From assembly GCF_963855985.1 (NCBI RefSeq), contig NC_087093.1, positions 1,867,501 to 1,931,500 on the forward strand: DNA of 64,000 nt. Direction: 5' to 3'. Under the pieces are notes generated by a model, which saw only the letters and a list, made by a program, of their open reading frames with translations, did not search any database and had not been told where the DNA came from. A program made the position numbers and the translations under genes. Below, one piece after another: positions 1-10,374 of this stretch (the first letter of the stretch is position 1; each line of letters opens with the position of its first letter). The DNA is from Ostrinia nubilalis (taxonomy: Eukaryota > Arthropoda > Insecta > Lepidoptera > Crambidae).

Positions 1-1
1 A

Positions 2-298
2 ATCAGAAATGAGGAGATCCGTAAACGAACCAAAGTCGCTGACATAGCCCGACGGATTAGCAAACTGAAGTGGCAATGGGCAGGGCACATAGTACGCAGA
101 ACTGACGGCCGATGGGGCAGAAAGGTTCTGGAATGGAGGCCGCGTACCGGAAAACGCAGCGTGGGACGTCCACCTACAAGGTGGACCGACGACATCGTAA
201 AGGTAGCAGGGAAGCGCTGGACGCAGGCCGCTACCAATCGATCAACATGGAAAGCATTGGGGGAGGCCTATGTTCAGCAGTGGACGTCCTATGGCTGA
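2..298 (+). pseudogene. RTE-clade LINE, C-terminal end of reverse transcriptase polyprotein (partial)
   Basis: Frame 2 is open from the window edge to a TGA at 296-298. It reads as the extreme C-terminus of an RTE-type endonuclease/reverse-transcriptase protein: IRNEEIRKRTKVADIARRI, then WQWAGHIVRR, DGRWGRKVLEWRP, RPPTRWTDDIVKVAG and GEAYVQQWTSYG-stop. This tail is typical of RTE elements in Lepidoptera. The catalytic domains would lie upstream, outside the window, so completeness cannot be judged. No stop or frameshift is visible in the 98 codons present. A (ATG)n tail follows directly, which is how RTE elements end. Confidence 0.85.
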
Positions 299-321
299 AA
301 TGATGATGATGATGATGATAG
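299..321 (+). repeat. (ATG)n microsatellite tail of the RTE element
   Basis: Runs of atg/tga triplets directly after the RTE stop codon; RTE-clade LINEs end in short tandem repeats rather than poly(A). Confidence 0.85.
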
Positions 322-1671
322 ACGAACTGGCCCATATAATAATATCTAAATAAGGGCTAAGGTCATGTAGGTCAGGGCGGCTATGTAGGATCTCTTTATA
401 AGTTAACTTACTGAAACCAGGCAAATAAGTTTTATGTTTTTTTAATGTCATAACTCTTGTGTCAATATGTACTGTGGATGTAATGTGTAGGATACATCAT
501 ATCAATCATACAGGGTGATAATTGACTAAGTGGAACTTATAAAGGGTAAAATGCCATGTGTGGCGAACCCACGCTACGGCGAATCCATGTTTATAGTTTA
601 TTTTTATTAAACGCTCATGGTGAGAAACAAACTGTTTTAGAATAGTTTACTCGTACTACATATTTGATATGCGTGATAGCTGATAACTTTCTTCGTGCAG
701 AAGCTCGTTCGACATAAACATTTCAATATGTTTGTACGTCTGTAACTTTATCACGAATCAACGTCTGAACGAGTTCGGCTGAAAATTCGCACATCGCTAT
801 AAAATTTCCTGGAATAAATTGGCTAGGAAATGACGTCAAAATAGTTCCTGGGGGACGCGTGATAATACATTCCGGGAATGGTAAACCGAGTGTAGCGATG
901 GGGAGTCGCGGGCTTTCACATGTCTGCTTCATATGAAATGCAATTATTCCAAGATTATGAAGCCTTTTTCTACTGTTGGGCAAATGCAGCCTACCGCAGA
1001 AAATCATGACTTAGGCTATTCCAATTATCAAGCAAAACTAACACTAACTAATGAATAGACTTTGATCTGAAGGCAATATTTTTCAGAGGTGGTCTGTTAC
1101 TGAAAATGATGCACAATCCCTGGTATACTCAAAATTTAAAAAATCTTAGTGAAGACAAATTGCCATTAAATAGTCGCTTTTCGACCGACTATGAAATCTA
1201 GGTATTCATTCCTAATTAGATTTCCTAATTTAGTCAAATGTATCAATTTAAGAGTAGGTATATTTGACGAACAAAAGATTATACATTTTGCTTTATATTT
1301 GACGAACAAAAATGATATTTGACCTGCAATTTATAAATCTAATTGTCCAGTCAAACTGCAGACAAATATAAAGTACGGTCGGCCGCGTAAACATCTCCAT
1401 CGCACAATACTGGCTCACGTGCGCGGGTAGCGTCTACAAATCACATTCCAAATAACATTGGCGGGGCGTATTCGTAAAGAAAAACCAGTAATATCGGACG
1501 TCCATCGAGCGTAAGTCACGGGGGAGACCGGGAACGAATTGCCAACTATCGATAAATGGTAGGTGTATATTATTATTTTAATTATTACAAGTTGTTAAGG
1601 TGTTATTTAAAACAGTTTATTGCAGTGCCATCTTTTGTTACCCAAGATATTTTAACGTTTAGGAATGTAAA
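322..1671. other. Presumed intron, no recognised feature
   Basis: AT-rich sequence without a credible coding region. A 94-codon minus-strand open frame (723-1007) resembles no family I know. About 953-990 vaguely resembles a LINE 3' tail read on the minus strand, too weak to annotate. Confidence 0.5.
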
Positions 1672-1803
1672 CAGCATTGTTGTGTTCCGGCAGTTAGAGG
1701 TAAAGTTCCTCTGTGGTCATCACTTTCCATCAGGTGAGATGCAGGCCAAGAGCTTCCTCATTGTGGATAAAAAAAAAAATATAAAAAATAAGAAGGAAAA
1801 ATG
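1672..1803 (+). mobile_element. 3' end of a non-LTR retroelement with A-rich tail
   Basis: The stretch with catcactttccatcaggtga and gatgcaggccaagagctt ends in a long A-rich run (aaaaaaaaaatataaaaaataag). A related catctcacttaacaccaggt segment occurs near 12250. The short GC-richer 3' end followed by an A tail suggests a truncated LINE or SINE end. The clade cannot be assigned from this length. Confidence 0.5.
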
Positions 1804-1911
1804 AGCATAGGGTTTTAATTCACCTACAATTCTTTTGGAAAAAATGCCGTTAAGCAAATTTTTATCGGAGGTTCTACTATGATTTAAATATCAATTTACT
1901 GAATATCATCA

Positions 1912-2000
1912 TTCATCATCATCATTTCAGCCATAGGACGTCCACTGCTGAAAATAGGCATCCCCCAATGCTTTCCATGTTGATCGATTGGTAGCGGTAC
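1912..2000 (-). mobile_element. RTE 3' end fragment
   Basis: Reads catcatcatttcagccatag then gacgtccactgctg, the reverse complement of the RTE end at 200-320. It carries the same distinctive stretch before the stop (cgatcaacatggaaagcattgg). About 85 bp remain; the rest was lost or never copied. Confidence 0.8.
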
Positions 2001-4801
2001 TGAATCTAACTAGCAGCTATTTTAAGAGCGATTGAGTCTAGGTATTCCATTTTTCAATTTTATCGATAAGTCACTGTTTCCCATTCCCAACACTAGCATT
2101 CAAGTCAAAGGGAAGGGAATGGGCGAAGTAAGGAACGCATTATTTCCAGTGGCGGCAATCAGAGATATCTATATCTCTAGATATATAATCTGGACGCATC
2201 ATCCTCGATGTGTTATCATCGCTCCCCTTTGCCTTCTTGTTGTAGTTTTTTGGGTCATAGACAATAACGAATATGGATGTCTTTATGTCGATAATCGCTA
2301 ATGATATAGACATTATAGTTTCGTTAATAATAATAAACAAATAATATGAATAACATTCTGTACCTACAAGATTTAAGGCATAAATGCTCGCATTATGGTA
2401 TATTTGTCCCCAGCGGGATTCAAACTTAGAACCGGTGCTGGCGTTTCAGTCCAGTATGCGACCTGCCAAGGTAAACTTTCGTTTTTGTTGATGAAATTAC
2501 TCGTAGTAGTCGTAGTAATACTGGTAATACACAGCAAACATTTTCGTAAAAAAATACCAGTTTCTAGGTAACCCTAATACTTTAAAGGAAACCAAGTGCC
2601 TCTTATTCGGAACAGCTAGACATGTCCACGAACAGTCGGGCTCGTATCGCAGTGCACTTGAGTCCTCGATTCTTTGTGTAACCCCACAAATTGGATTCGT
2701 TCAGCCAATCAATAACACTCCGCGGTCCTCCGACCTTACTCGTACACTATATTCCTGAACGTACCTGCAGACAGAACCCGGCAAATCGAGTTCCGTCTTC
2801 ATTAGCCCCTTCTCCTCTGGCGGGATTTAAAAAAACTTTTTATAAGGAGTTTAGGCCCGAGTCAAGTTTTCCATCAACAAAATTAAGGTACATGCTTAAT
2901 ATCAAAACTTCGCCCTAATGGATTTGGAATTTTACATTTATTACCCGAGTGCGCCGTAAGTAATCAATTTGTGTTAAGTAAAACGTCATAAGTTTGCTGT
3001 AATTTCTTGTGTACTGTAAATAATGGATGTTTATTATGAGAGTGGCTGGGGCGGTGTTTATTAACATGAGTTTAGTCGCGCCGGGGAAACGTACATTTGA
3101 AGTCTCAAGCTTGTGACTTAGCTGAATGACAAGGATACACAATAAGCATTTGTTTACGAACTCCGCACGAATTTAAACAGAAGTTACAAATTAATAACAT
3201 CCATTGAAATAATCTTTGAAATAAAAATCAGAGATGATTGATGATCGTGAATCGAGGAGGTTAAAAAACGTGTGCCATGCTGATAATTGAACAAAATATC
3301 CCGGTTGCCCCTCCGGGAGATTTTACAACGGAATAAAAGAGTACTTAGCACCATAATTATGATATAGCGGGCGTTTAGTGGCGGGCCCCGCTTGAAAGTG
3401 TACCGGGTGGGCCATTAAGCACGCGCACTAAAAACTAAAAGAATCAAACAGCATTACCCGGTTTAAGTTTCGTCGGGCGCGGCATCGCGAGAACTCACTT
3501 TTAGCTCATTAATTTTCATCTTTTCGCGGTAAGTACTGGCATAATTCACCCTTGAGCGCCCCATACTCGCGATAAGGGGCCGGCACCGCGCTGTATAAGC
3601 GACTCGCTCGGCTGTCGACGACTGATAGCGCCTGTTTATTTATAAAACAACGCTTTTTCCGCTCAAAGTGTTCCAATTTTTTTCCATCCGTGTCGCCGGG
3701 CCCGTATTACGTATTGTGTTCTTTTCAAACGTAGGCATGCGTTAAAAGCGCCGTCGTTTTGTTTCAAAGTACAGTTAATGTTAATTCGCTCGCCCCGAAC
3801 GCTTTAGTGGGTCGGACACTGAATTCATAATTCATTTAGTAGAGAATAGCGGCGCGAACGTTTTTAAAATGTCGCCGGGTAACGTGGGAATGTTTTTTTG
3901 TGGTAATGTTCGGTAACGAGTCATTAGCCGAGCGCGGGTAAGTCCATTGTGAGTGAAGATTTCGGTAGGATATATTCATTTCGGATATTTTTAATGGCCG
4001 ATGTGTACTCGCTTGGAACGGAGCCGTAAAGTCAACCCGTCAGATACACAGAGATTAGACTGACTTTTAGAACCTACTCCGCTCTCATGTGGACGTCATA
4101 TAACGTCGTAGGTATAGCTTTTCGACCGTAAAGACAGAGCGTCTCTGAAACTTAATATCACTGTCACATTATACCTATGTATAACTTTGCAATTATTTAC
4201 ATACGTATTACAATAAACAAATTTTATAAGGACCGGATGTTTGTGCTACATTATTTAATTTGCCATACAAAATATAGAGTAATACAGACTAAGGAAAGAT
4301 GCGCACTTTGTAAAGAATAAGCTTATCTTCAATAATACACCTATTACGCCTAGCAGGCTGGTAATAATAATATTCTATCCACGCAGTTTTTATGGCACGC
4401 GTTATAATATACGAATCAATCAGGGCGCGCAAAGTTCGGCAGTAAGAGAATATTAGGATCGCTCTTATTACGTTCGGTAAGCTTGTTACGACATTATTTT
4501 ATAGGCTTTTTTCTTTTAATGGCCTGTAGCGAGATACGCGAAACTTATTCTTTTGGAACAATAAAGAATAGGGCCACCAATAAATTGACGTGCTTTTGAA
4601 AACTGTCAAAACGACTCTCCCATGGCAATACAAACAAACCGATGACGTCAATATTTTTCCAACTCAATCGACTAACTTTTTATCAATTACAAAGCAGAAT
4701 TATTAAGACCAGAATGTTTAAAAAAAGTTGTGCTTTAGAACTATTGGTGAATGGTGTCAAATACCCAATTTGATATGATAAGTTACCTTCGAAAATTTAG
4801 T
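2001..4801. other. Presumed intron, partly GC-richer, no coding exon seen
   Basis: Single-copy-looking sequence by eye. The part at about 3300-3960 is richer in CG dinucleotides than its surroundings. It could be conserved non-coding or regulatory DNA, but nothing in the sequence identifies a function. Confidence 0.4.
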
Positions 4802-4805
4802 AGCT
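4802..4805. repeat. Target-site duplication AGCT (left)
   Basis: AGCT immediately before the left LTR (AGTCAG...), matched by AGCT at 10643-10646 after the right LTR. Errantiviruses make 4-bp duplications. Confidence 0.9.
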
Positions 4806-5073
4806 AGTCAGATTTCGGGAGCGGGGTGGAAGCTTTTTAAAAAGGATTATATTTAATTAAACTAAGTGATCACGTCCTCGCCGAGTTGGAGGCGATTTAA
4901 TAATGATTTAATATTGTGGCCGATCGCAGTCGTCCAGTACGGTGTTTACAATTTAGTTCTGCTGACACATCTCTTATGTGAATAACAATTCTACGAATGC
5001 TTACACTGTAGAGCGGAAAGTGATGACTTATCTTGTTTAGTCTAGAGCAGAGGGAGCTGACGGATGCATAACT
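4806..5073 (-). repeat. 3' LTR of the errantivirus-like element
   Basis: 268 bp beginning AGTCAG and ending CATAACT on the plus strand (AGT/ACT ends). It matches 10375-10642 base for base by eye. The last codons and stop of the env frame lie inside it (5037-5073). Confidence 0.95.
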
Positions 5074-6389
5074 CCTCCCTCCCTAAGTGAGAAATTATCG
5101 GAAGTTTCATTTTTATGAGTATTCCGATAATTTCGTTTACATAAAATTTCTACATGTTTGCGGAAGGCAATTAACACAATTAACATAAAAAGAATCAAAA
5201 CTAATATAAATGTAAAGTATGTAAAATAAGAAGTGTCTGTTTCATTTTCACTAGCACTGATTGCTGCACTGTGTTTCAGGGCGTACGACATGTATTTGAT
5301 TTCATCCAAATTGATTCCATGCATATTGAGTGCGCGTGCACCGGATAGCGTTGCGTTTACAGGTAGCTCGGGTAGGTGAATCACCGGTACGTGTTCTACG
5401 ATGTCTGATGAAATGTAGAGTCGATGGTGGATCTGCAGGCCATGGATTTCCAGGTCACAGGGCTCATCGATGGTGATGATGTACGTGCCGAAGACTGACT
5501 GCTTACTGACTTCGCTGTCGCAATGTTTGGTCAGCGTGGCTTTCAGTCTGCTGTACAGAATCCAGTTGTTCGCGTTGAGCTGCTGGAGTTTTACTTCTTC
5601 CAGCTGGATCTGGTGCTGCTTGCAGGAGGTAAGGTCCTTACTGAACCTCATCAGCTGTTCCACGCAGGTAGGCTCGTTATGTAGAGCCTGGTTGTTCGTA
5701 GAGCACAGGAAGCGATCGCCGGCGGCAAGCGGGCGACACGGTGTTACGATCGGTAAGTATTTCAAACCCTTCGCCAAAAGGTAAGGAAATTTGGGGAAAA
5801 TGGAAAGCGTAACGTTTTGGGATTCTTGGAATATAGGAAGTGAGTATATCTTATAATAATTGTAAGTATAATTATCTATCAATGGTATTTCTAAAATAAA
5901 TGTTATCTGATCCTGTTTCATATAAGATTTTACACAAATAGTTTCTTCTAAATTTAACAAATTACTTTCCGTAGGCTGGTAAACTAAATTGGCAGAGTTT
6001 GAAATTAACTTTAAATGATACAATAATTATGTAGAGTTTACAATTGCTTGGTGTAAAATGGATACTCTACTTAATGCTAATGCTGTTTCTATTTCACTTA
6101 ATCTTATAAATATTGTACGGAAACTACTTATGAATATGTTATACACTCCTAGTATGTATGTAGAAAAAGTCCAATCGTTTTGTGTGGACGTTATGTTTTG
6201 CAATAGGCTTTCAACTCGTTTCAAGCGTTCATCAATAATAATAGAGTTGTTGTTTATTTGCTCTGAAATATTTATGAAACTGTCGAACATTTTTGAGACC
6301 AGGGTAATTTTCTTAGATATTATATTTAGTTGAAGGGCCAGCGCCTGCGTCCCTATAATTAGCGGAAGGCACCACTTGCGGAGGGCGTT
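5037..6389 (-). pseudogene. env: Envelope-like protein, interrupted by one in-frame stop
   Basis: The frame is open from 6389 (after a stop at 6390-6392) down to the stop at 5037-5039, broken only by TAA at 6027-6029. The part before the break (6290-6030 from its first ATG) holds a stretch with polar heptads and the basic motif RLKR. The part after it has several cysteines, N-glycosylation motifs (NVT, NAT, NET) and a membrane segment (TFILVLILFMLIVLIAF) followed by a basic cytoplasmic tail. This is the layout of an insect errantivirus Env, a class I-type fusion glycoprotein. Codons upstream of the first ATG (LRKWCLPLIIGTQALALQL) look like a signal peptide that would need a start supplied by splicing, as known for gypsy env; that is inference. 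The C-terminus runs into the LTR. With the stop, this copy should not make full Env. Confidence 0.75.
5074..5085 (-). promoter_or_regulatory. Polypurine tract of the errantivirus-like element
   Basis: Plus-strand cctccctcccta, i.e. an AGGGAGGGAGG-type purine run on the coding strand, directly abutting the 3' LTR. It is the expected primer site for plus-strand DNA synthesis. Confidence 0.85.
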
Positions 6390-8391
6390 TTACGTTTTTA
6401 ATAGGCACTTTGGTAGTCCTATCACCTACTTTAATTGGTAAGATGTTTCGCTTGGCTTTGCCTAAAACCTTTGCTTTTACATAACGTGGTTTGTCTTTGC
6501 TTTTACGCTTATTTACGTCTTTTGCAAATATTATGTTTCCTTCGGAAAACTCTATATCTGTTTCACCACCTTTCTTTTCCCTAATGGTTTCCTTTTTGGC
6601 TGTCGTTTTCTGAGCTATGTATTTATATAAGTGCTTTGTACGTTTCGCATGATCTTGAACTAATTGCTGATAATATTGCTTTTCGAAATTGATTCTAAAT
6701 GGACTGTCTGAATCTGTATGACCAAAAACTACCTCAAATGGTGTTAACTCAGTTACAGAGTGGATGGTGTGGTTATATGCCATTACTGAATATGTCATAA
6801 CTGATGCGGCATCTGTACATCGTCTTTCGTATTTAGCCAATCTATAGATCTCTATAATTGTCGAGTGAAAGCGTTCGATAAGTCCCATAGAATTAGGGTT
6901 ATTTGGGGTTCCGATGTGAAGTTCAACTTTATGTAAATTTAGAAATTCTTTCATGAGTTCGTTATTAAATTCGGTTCCTGGATCTGAGCTTATACGTTTT
7001 GGAATTCCGTAGAATGAGAAATATTTCATAAGTGCTCTAGTAACGTCTGATGTTGATTTGCTAGGTATCTCTATTGCTTGTCCTAATTTGCTGAAGGCGT
7101 CAATTAGGGTTAAATATGTGATTCCTTCAATATTGAAGAGATCGATGAAAATTTCCTGAAATGGGGAATCTTGAGTTTTAGTTAATTGTAAAAATGGTTT
7201 TATGGGTTTCCTATCGTATTTCATTTTACGGCAGGCTTCGCAAGCGTTAATGATTGCGGAAACTGTTTGTTGCATGTTAGGCCAAAAATGATTTCTACGA
7301 ATTCTAATCAATGTTTCCTTAATACCACGGTGGCATGTTTTTCCTTCATGGTATTGGATAACTATTGCTTTTTGTTCACCCTCGTCTTCTATGTAATTTA
7401 CCCGTTCTGTACACTCGTAAAACTGAACTACATCTTTCTTAAAAAGTTTAATAATTACGTCTGTGAAAATTCGTCTAAGTTGATCTGATTCAAAATAAAT
7501 GAAATATTTTGTTTTAGGTTTGATATATTCTTTTAAAAACTGTTTTACTAATTCTGCATTATTATCAGGTAAATGTACTTCAAGAACCTTTTGTTTATCG
7601 CGCGAAAGGTTTTTGACTGAAAGTTCATTATCGAATCGTTCAAAGACTAATATTTGATTAGGTTTGTTATCGATTGCTTCGTTTAAGATTGGGATGCCTT
7701 GTGATTCGGTATCCTTTGCGGAATGAATAGTTTGTGAGTTATTTGATTGTTCATCGACACAGTCTGAATTATTTGACGACGGAATCGGATATTCTGAACC
7801 TAATTGTCTACTTCCTTCTGAGGATGTAGAGTCGGAAATTACTATTGTACTTCCTGATGATAATTTTTCTATTTTCTTTACTACTTTATCAACATGTTTT
7901 TGAATACGTTTTTCCTTTTTGCTAACATTTACTTTCATGGACTGATTATCTGAATCGAGAGCATTTACTTTTATGCGGGATAACGCGTCTGCGTTTGCGT
8001 TTTGTTTATTGATTGATTCATTACGGTAATTAGCGGTTGCACTAGGCATTCTAACGTTGTCTGTGAATTTTTTGTAATTTAAAATGATTGGAATGCATGC
8101 AGTTTTAGTTCTGAGGACTCTATTTTTAATGTCGATTAATGCTTCCAATTGTTCCAATAAATCTTGTCCAATTACACCATCGTACCATTTGTGTACGTCA
8201 TATAAATAAAATTTGTGATATTTTCTGCATTTAAAAGTTGGTAAAAGAGGGATTTCTATGGTTTTGTTGTGCGTACTTGACGCGTGTGTACTCACAACTT
8301 GGAATGGTTCATTTTTTATGAATTTACTGAAATACTGGTAGCCAATACGCGGACTGAAGAACGAACGCATGCTGCCAGTGTCGATCATCAT
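6313..8391 (-). CDS. pol: Pol with protease and integrase; reverse transcriptase and RNase H deleted in frame
   Basis: 692 codons from the first ATG; the frame is -1 relative to Gag and stays open upstream past the gag stop (8454-8456), so expression as a Gag-Pol frameshift product is likely. An aspartic protease motif MIDTGS opens the frame. At about residue 131 the sequence jumps to NADALSRI, the end of a Gypsy-type RNase H, so the reverse transcriptase and most of RNase H are absent without loss of frame. After a polar Ser/Asp/Lys-rich linker comes the integrase: a zinc-binding HEGKTCH...CEAC motif (about residues 345-385) and catalytic Asp in FIDLFN (~415), Asp in SDPGTEF (~470) and Glu in LIERFH (~505). 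The C-terminal basic tail ends at 6313. Protease and integrase look intact; the element cannot copy itself. Confidence 0.88.
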   Translation of the reverse strand: MMIDTGSMRSFFSPRIGYQYFSKFIKNEPFQVVSTHASSTHNKTIEIPLLPTFKCRKYHKFYLYDVHKWYDGVIGQDLLEQLEALIDIKNRVLRTKTACIPIILNYKKFTDNVRMPSATANYRNESINKQNANADALSRIKVNALDSDNQSMKVNVSKKEKRIQKHVDKVVKKIEKLSSGSTIVISDSTSSEGSRQLGSEYPIPSSNNSDCVDEQSNNSQTIHSAKDTESQGIPILNEAIDNKPNQILVFERFDNELSVKNLSRDKQKVLEVHLPDNNAELVKQFLKEYIKPKTKYFIYFESDQLRRIFTDVIIKLFKKDVVQFYECTERVNYIEDEGEQKAIVIQYHEGKTCHRGIKETLIRIRRNHFWPNMQQTVSAIINACEACRKMKYDRKPIKPFLQLTKTQDSPFQEIFIDLFNIEGITYLTLIDAFSKLGQAIEIPSKSTSDVTRALMKYFSFYGIPKRISSDPGTEFNNELMKEFLNLHKVELHIGTPNNPNSMGLIERFHSTIIEIYRLAKYERRCTDAASVMTYSVMAYNHTIHSVTELTPFEVVFGHTDSDSPFRINFEKQYYQQLVQDHAKRTKHLYKYIAQKTTAKKETIREKKGGETDIEFSEGNIIFAKDVNKRKSKDKPRYVKAKVLGKAKRNILPIKVGDRTTKVPIKNVKRPPQVVPSANYRDAGAGPSTKYNI

Positions 8392-8453
8392 GCGAGCATC
8401 CAGTTCCGGTAGGTAAATATATGGTAATGTTAATTCCGGATCGCAATTAATGT

Positions 8454-9704
8454 TTATCTGTTCTGTTCTTTGATGGAGGCTGTTTCGTGAAAATCCTGTT
8501 GGAATTCAGTTTCCTGGGTTTCCTCGGGAGTTTCCTCGAAATCAGGGTAATACTGTTCGCTGTACATGTTATTATATTCGTCTATAGGGTATTCACAATA
8601 ATATTGATCGTAATACGACTGTTCTGCTTCGTCGTAGTTCAGATCATTTAAGTTTGTTTCATTTACATTGTTTGGTTTTGTAGCCGTACGCATAGACACG
8701 TCGGTCAGCTGCATACGTGGCGGCTGGACTTGTTGGGCTTGCTGAGCACCGAACTGTGGCTTATAGCCGAATTGAGGCGGTTTGTAACCGAATTGCTGAG
8801 GAGGATGTCTATAGCCAAATTGCTGGGGCGGTCTATATCCGAACTGCTGTGGAGGCCTGTAGCCGAACTGCTGCGGTGGCCTGAAACCTGGTTGATGCGG
8901 AGGCTTGAAATAGCCGAATTGTTGTAAAGGTTTATTTCCATATTGCTGGAAGGGTTTGTAGCCTTGATTAGGCGGAAGGCCAAATTTAAATTGTGGAGGA
9001 ATTATCGGTTTGAAAGCATTAGAGCTGACAAAATGAGGCTGATTGCCTGAAAATTTCTGTTGAGTTGGCGTAAACGAATTGTTAGGTTTGGGTTGCGAAT
9101 GCATTTTGCTTCGCATGTTATATTGGTCCATAAAGTTTACTTCCTCGAGCACAATCGAGAGGGCGGCTTCCAAAGTGGACGGTGCCTTTAGTCTCACAAT
9201 GCGCACAAGGTTTTCTGGTAAATTATAGAGAAACACGTTTAACGCGGTGTTGTTGTATATGGTGATTTTGGCGTGACGGATTGACTCGTCTGCTATGGTG
9301 TTTACTTTGGATATAAGCATTGATCTGGTTGATTGCACGCGGTTGCAAAAGTCTGTGTACGATTCATTCGATCTGATTTTTAGTGATTCTAATTCGATAT
9401 TAATGCATGCCTCACTACGCGGGTCTCCAAAATGTTGTGTCAGAATTTCCTTAAGTTCCGACCAGTTTGTTAAATTTTCTTGTTCTGATAACAGTGCTGC
9501 TGCATTTTCTGTAAGGCGGCTAGTGATAGCGTGGTACACGTATAAATCTTGCTCAACCCCACCTCTATATCTCGATATAACATACTCACATTTTTTAAGG
9601 AACAAATTTAGATGTTTTTTGTCACCATTAAAAAATGGAATTAATCTGAGCATCTCGTTGGGTATTGGCGTGATTTGTACGGATTCGATTTGTGGTGAAG
9701 CCAT
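8454..9704 (-). CDS. gag: Gag-like structural protein with FG-rich repeat tail
   Basis: 416 codons from the ATG at 9702-9704 (MASPQIES, in a good AAAAATGG context); an in-frame ATG at 9770 is less likely because the homology-like region starts at MASPQ. The N-terminal ~230 residues are a helical Gypsy-type Gag domain (RLIPFFNGDKKHLNLFLKKC, later HFGDPRSE and YTDFCNRVQ). The C-terminal part is low complexity, with about nine units of the PPQQFGYR type (8745-8960), then an acidic Tyr/Glu/Gln-rich end. There is no CCHC zinc knuckle, as usual in errantiviruses. The protein should form the particle shell. No stop or frameshift is seen. The pol frame overlaps its end at -1. Confidence 0.85.
   Translation of the reverse strand: MASPQIESVQITPIPNEMLRLIPFFNGDKKHLNLFLKKCEYVISRYRGGVEQDLYVYHAITSRLTENAAALLSEQENLTNWSELKEILTQHFGDPRSEACINIELESLKIRSNESYTDFCNRVQSTRSMLISKVNTIADESIRHAKITIYNNTALNVFLYNLPENLVRIVRLKAPSTLEAALSIVLEEVNFMDQYNMRSKMHSQPKPNNSFTPTQQKFSGNQPHFVSSNAFKPIIPPQFKFGLPPNQGYKPFQQYGNKPLQQFGYFKPPHQPGFRPPQQFGYRPPQQFGYRPPQQFGYRHPPQQFGYKPPQFGYKPQFGAQQAQQVQPPRMQLTDVSMRTATKPNNVNETNLNDLNYDEAEQSYYDQYYCEYPIDEYNNMYSEQYYPDFEETPEETQETEFQQDFHETASIKEQNR
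8745..8960 (-). repeat. In-frame 24-27 bp tandem repeat coding for PPQQFGYR units in gag
   Basis: Recurring tagccgaactgctg(t/c)gg-type units on the plus strand. They translate on the minus strand to PPQQFGYR, PPQQFGYK, PQFGYK and similar. Confidence 0.85.
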
Positions 9705-9792
9705 TTTTACTGAATTTAAATTTATTAATTGATATGCGCCAGTCAGAATTTGTAACAGTACTTTACACAATATTCACAATTAAAATATACGG

Positions 9793-10026
9793 TAATCACA
9801 ATAAAACACACAATAAAATACACAATAAAATACACAGTAAAAATAAGAGTGGTTCTTAATTTAATTGTTCAATTTCGAGAGACAATTAACTTAAAAACTT
9901 TAATAATTTTTACTTTACACAATAAGCTTATTTAATTTAATTCAATATTCAATTTATTTCACTTTATTTACTTTATTTCAATTTATTTACTTTATTTCAA
10001 TTTATTTTCTTTACTTTGTTTCAATA
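9793..10026 (-). repeat. AT-rich tandem repeats in the errantivirus 5' leader
   Basis: Two clusters lie between the primer site and gag: four copies of a cacaataaaa(t)a-type unit at about 9793-9843, and repeats of tttactttatttcaattta at about 9953-10026. In Drosophila gypsy this leader holds the Su(Hw) insulator repeats. These units differ from it and no function can be shown from sequence. Confidence 0.7.
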
Positions 10027-10356
10027 TTTAATTCACTTAAATCTAAACGAAAAGTGTTAACGATAAAGTTTTATGACGAAAACACCAAATGCGATACCCT
10101 GGGAGAAGTTCTATCCCGGAGTAGCAATATTTCCCTACGATTTAAAAAGCATGAAAAATACACAGAGGATAAGGAGTGGAAGGATTGGCGAAAAGTTCTA
10201 CTCACCAACCGACCGTTCTCTGCATACTCGTTCCACCCGTACTTCGATGACAAATTTATTTGGTTCGGCGGATTTATTAGTTTCCCGTAGTATCACGAAT
10301 TTAAACGGCGGATTTTGACACCAATCGCGTAAACTTTAGGAAAACTTGCAGCAATA

Positions 10357-10374
10357 AATCCTACCGGCTGCGCC
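10357..10374 (-). promoter_or_regulatory. tRNA-Ser primer-binding site
   Basis: The plus strand reads aatcctaccggctgcgcc directly before the 5' LTR. This equals the 3' end of insect serine tRNA (…AATCCTACCGGCTGCG-CCA) apart from the final A, which is supplied by the first LTR base. The 17.6/297 group of errantiviruses also uses serine tRNA. Confidence 0.88.

Noticed and set aside
723..1007. 94-codon minus-strand frame
   Set aside because: No recognisable domain, and part of it resembles a decayed LINE tail.
2400..2475. tRNA-like segment on the minus strand (aagtttgaatcccgctgg)
   Set aside because: The B-box-like word is present but no acceptor or anticodon stems pair; at best a relic of a tRNA-derived SINE.
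8456..8530. Specific slippery heptamer for the gag-pol -1 shift
   Set aside because: The -1 frame is open across the gag stop, but no canonical X-XXY-YYZ heptamer was convincing in the overlap I read.
8705..8983. Frames overlapping the gag repeat on both strands
   Set aside because: Out-of-frame readings of the PPQQFGY tandem repeat.
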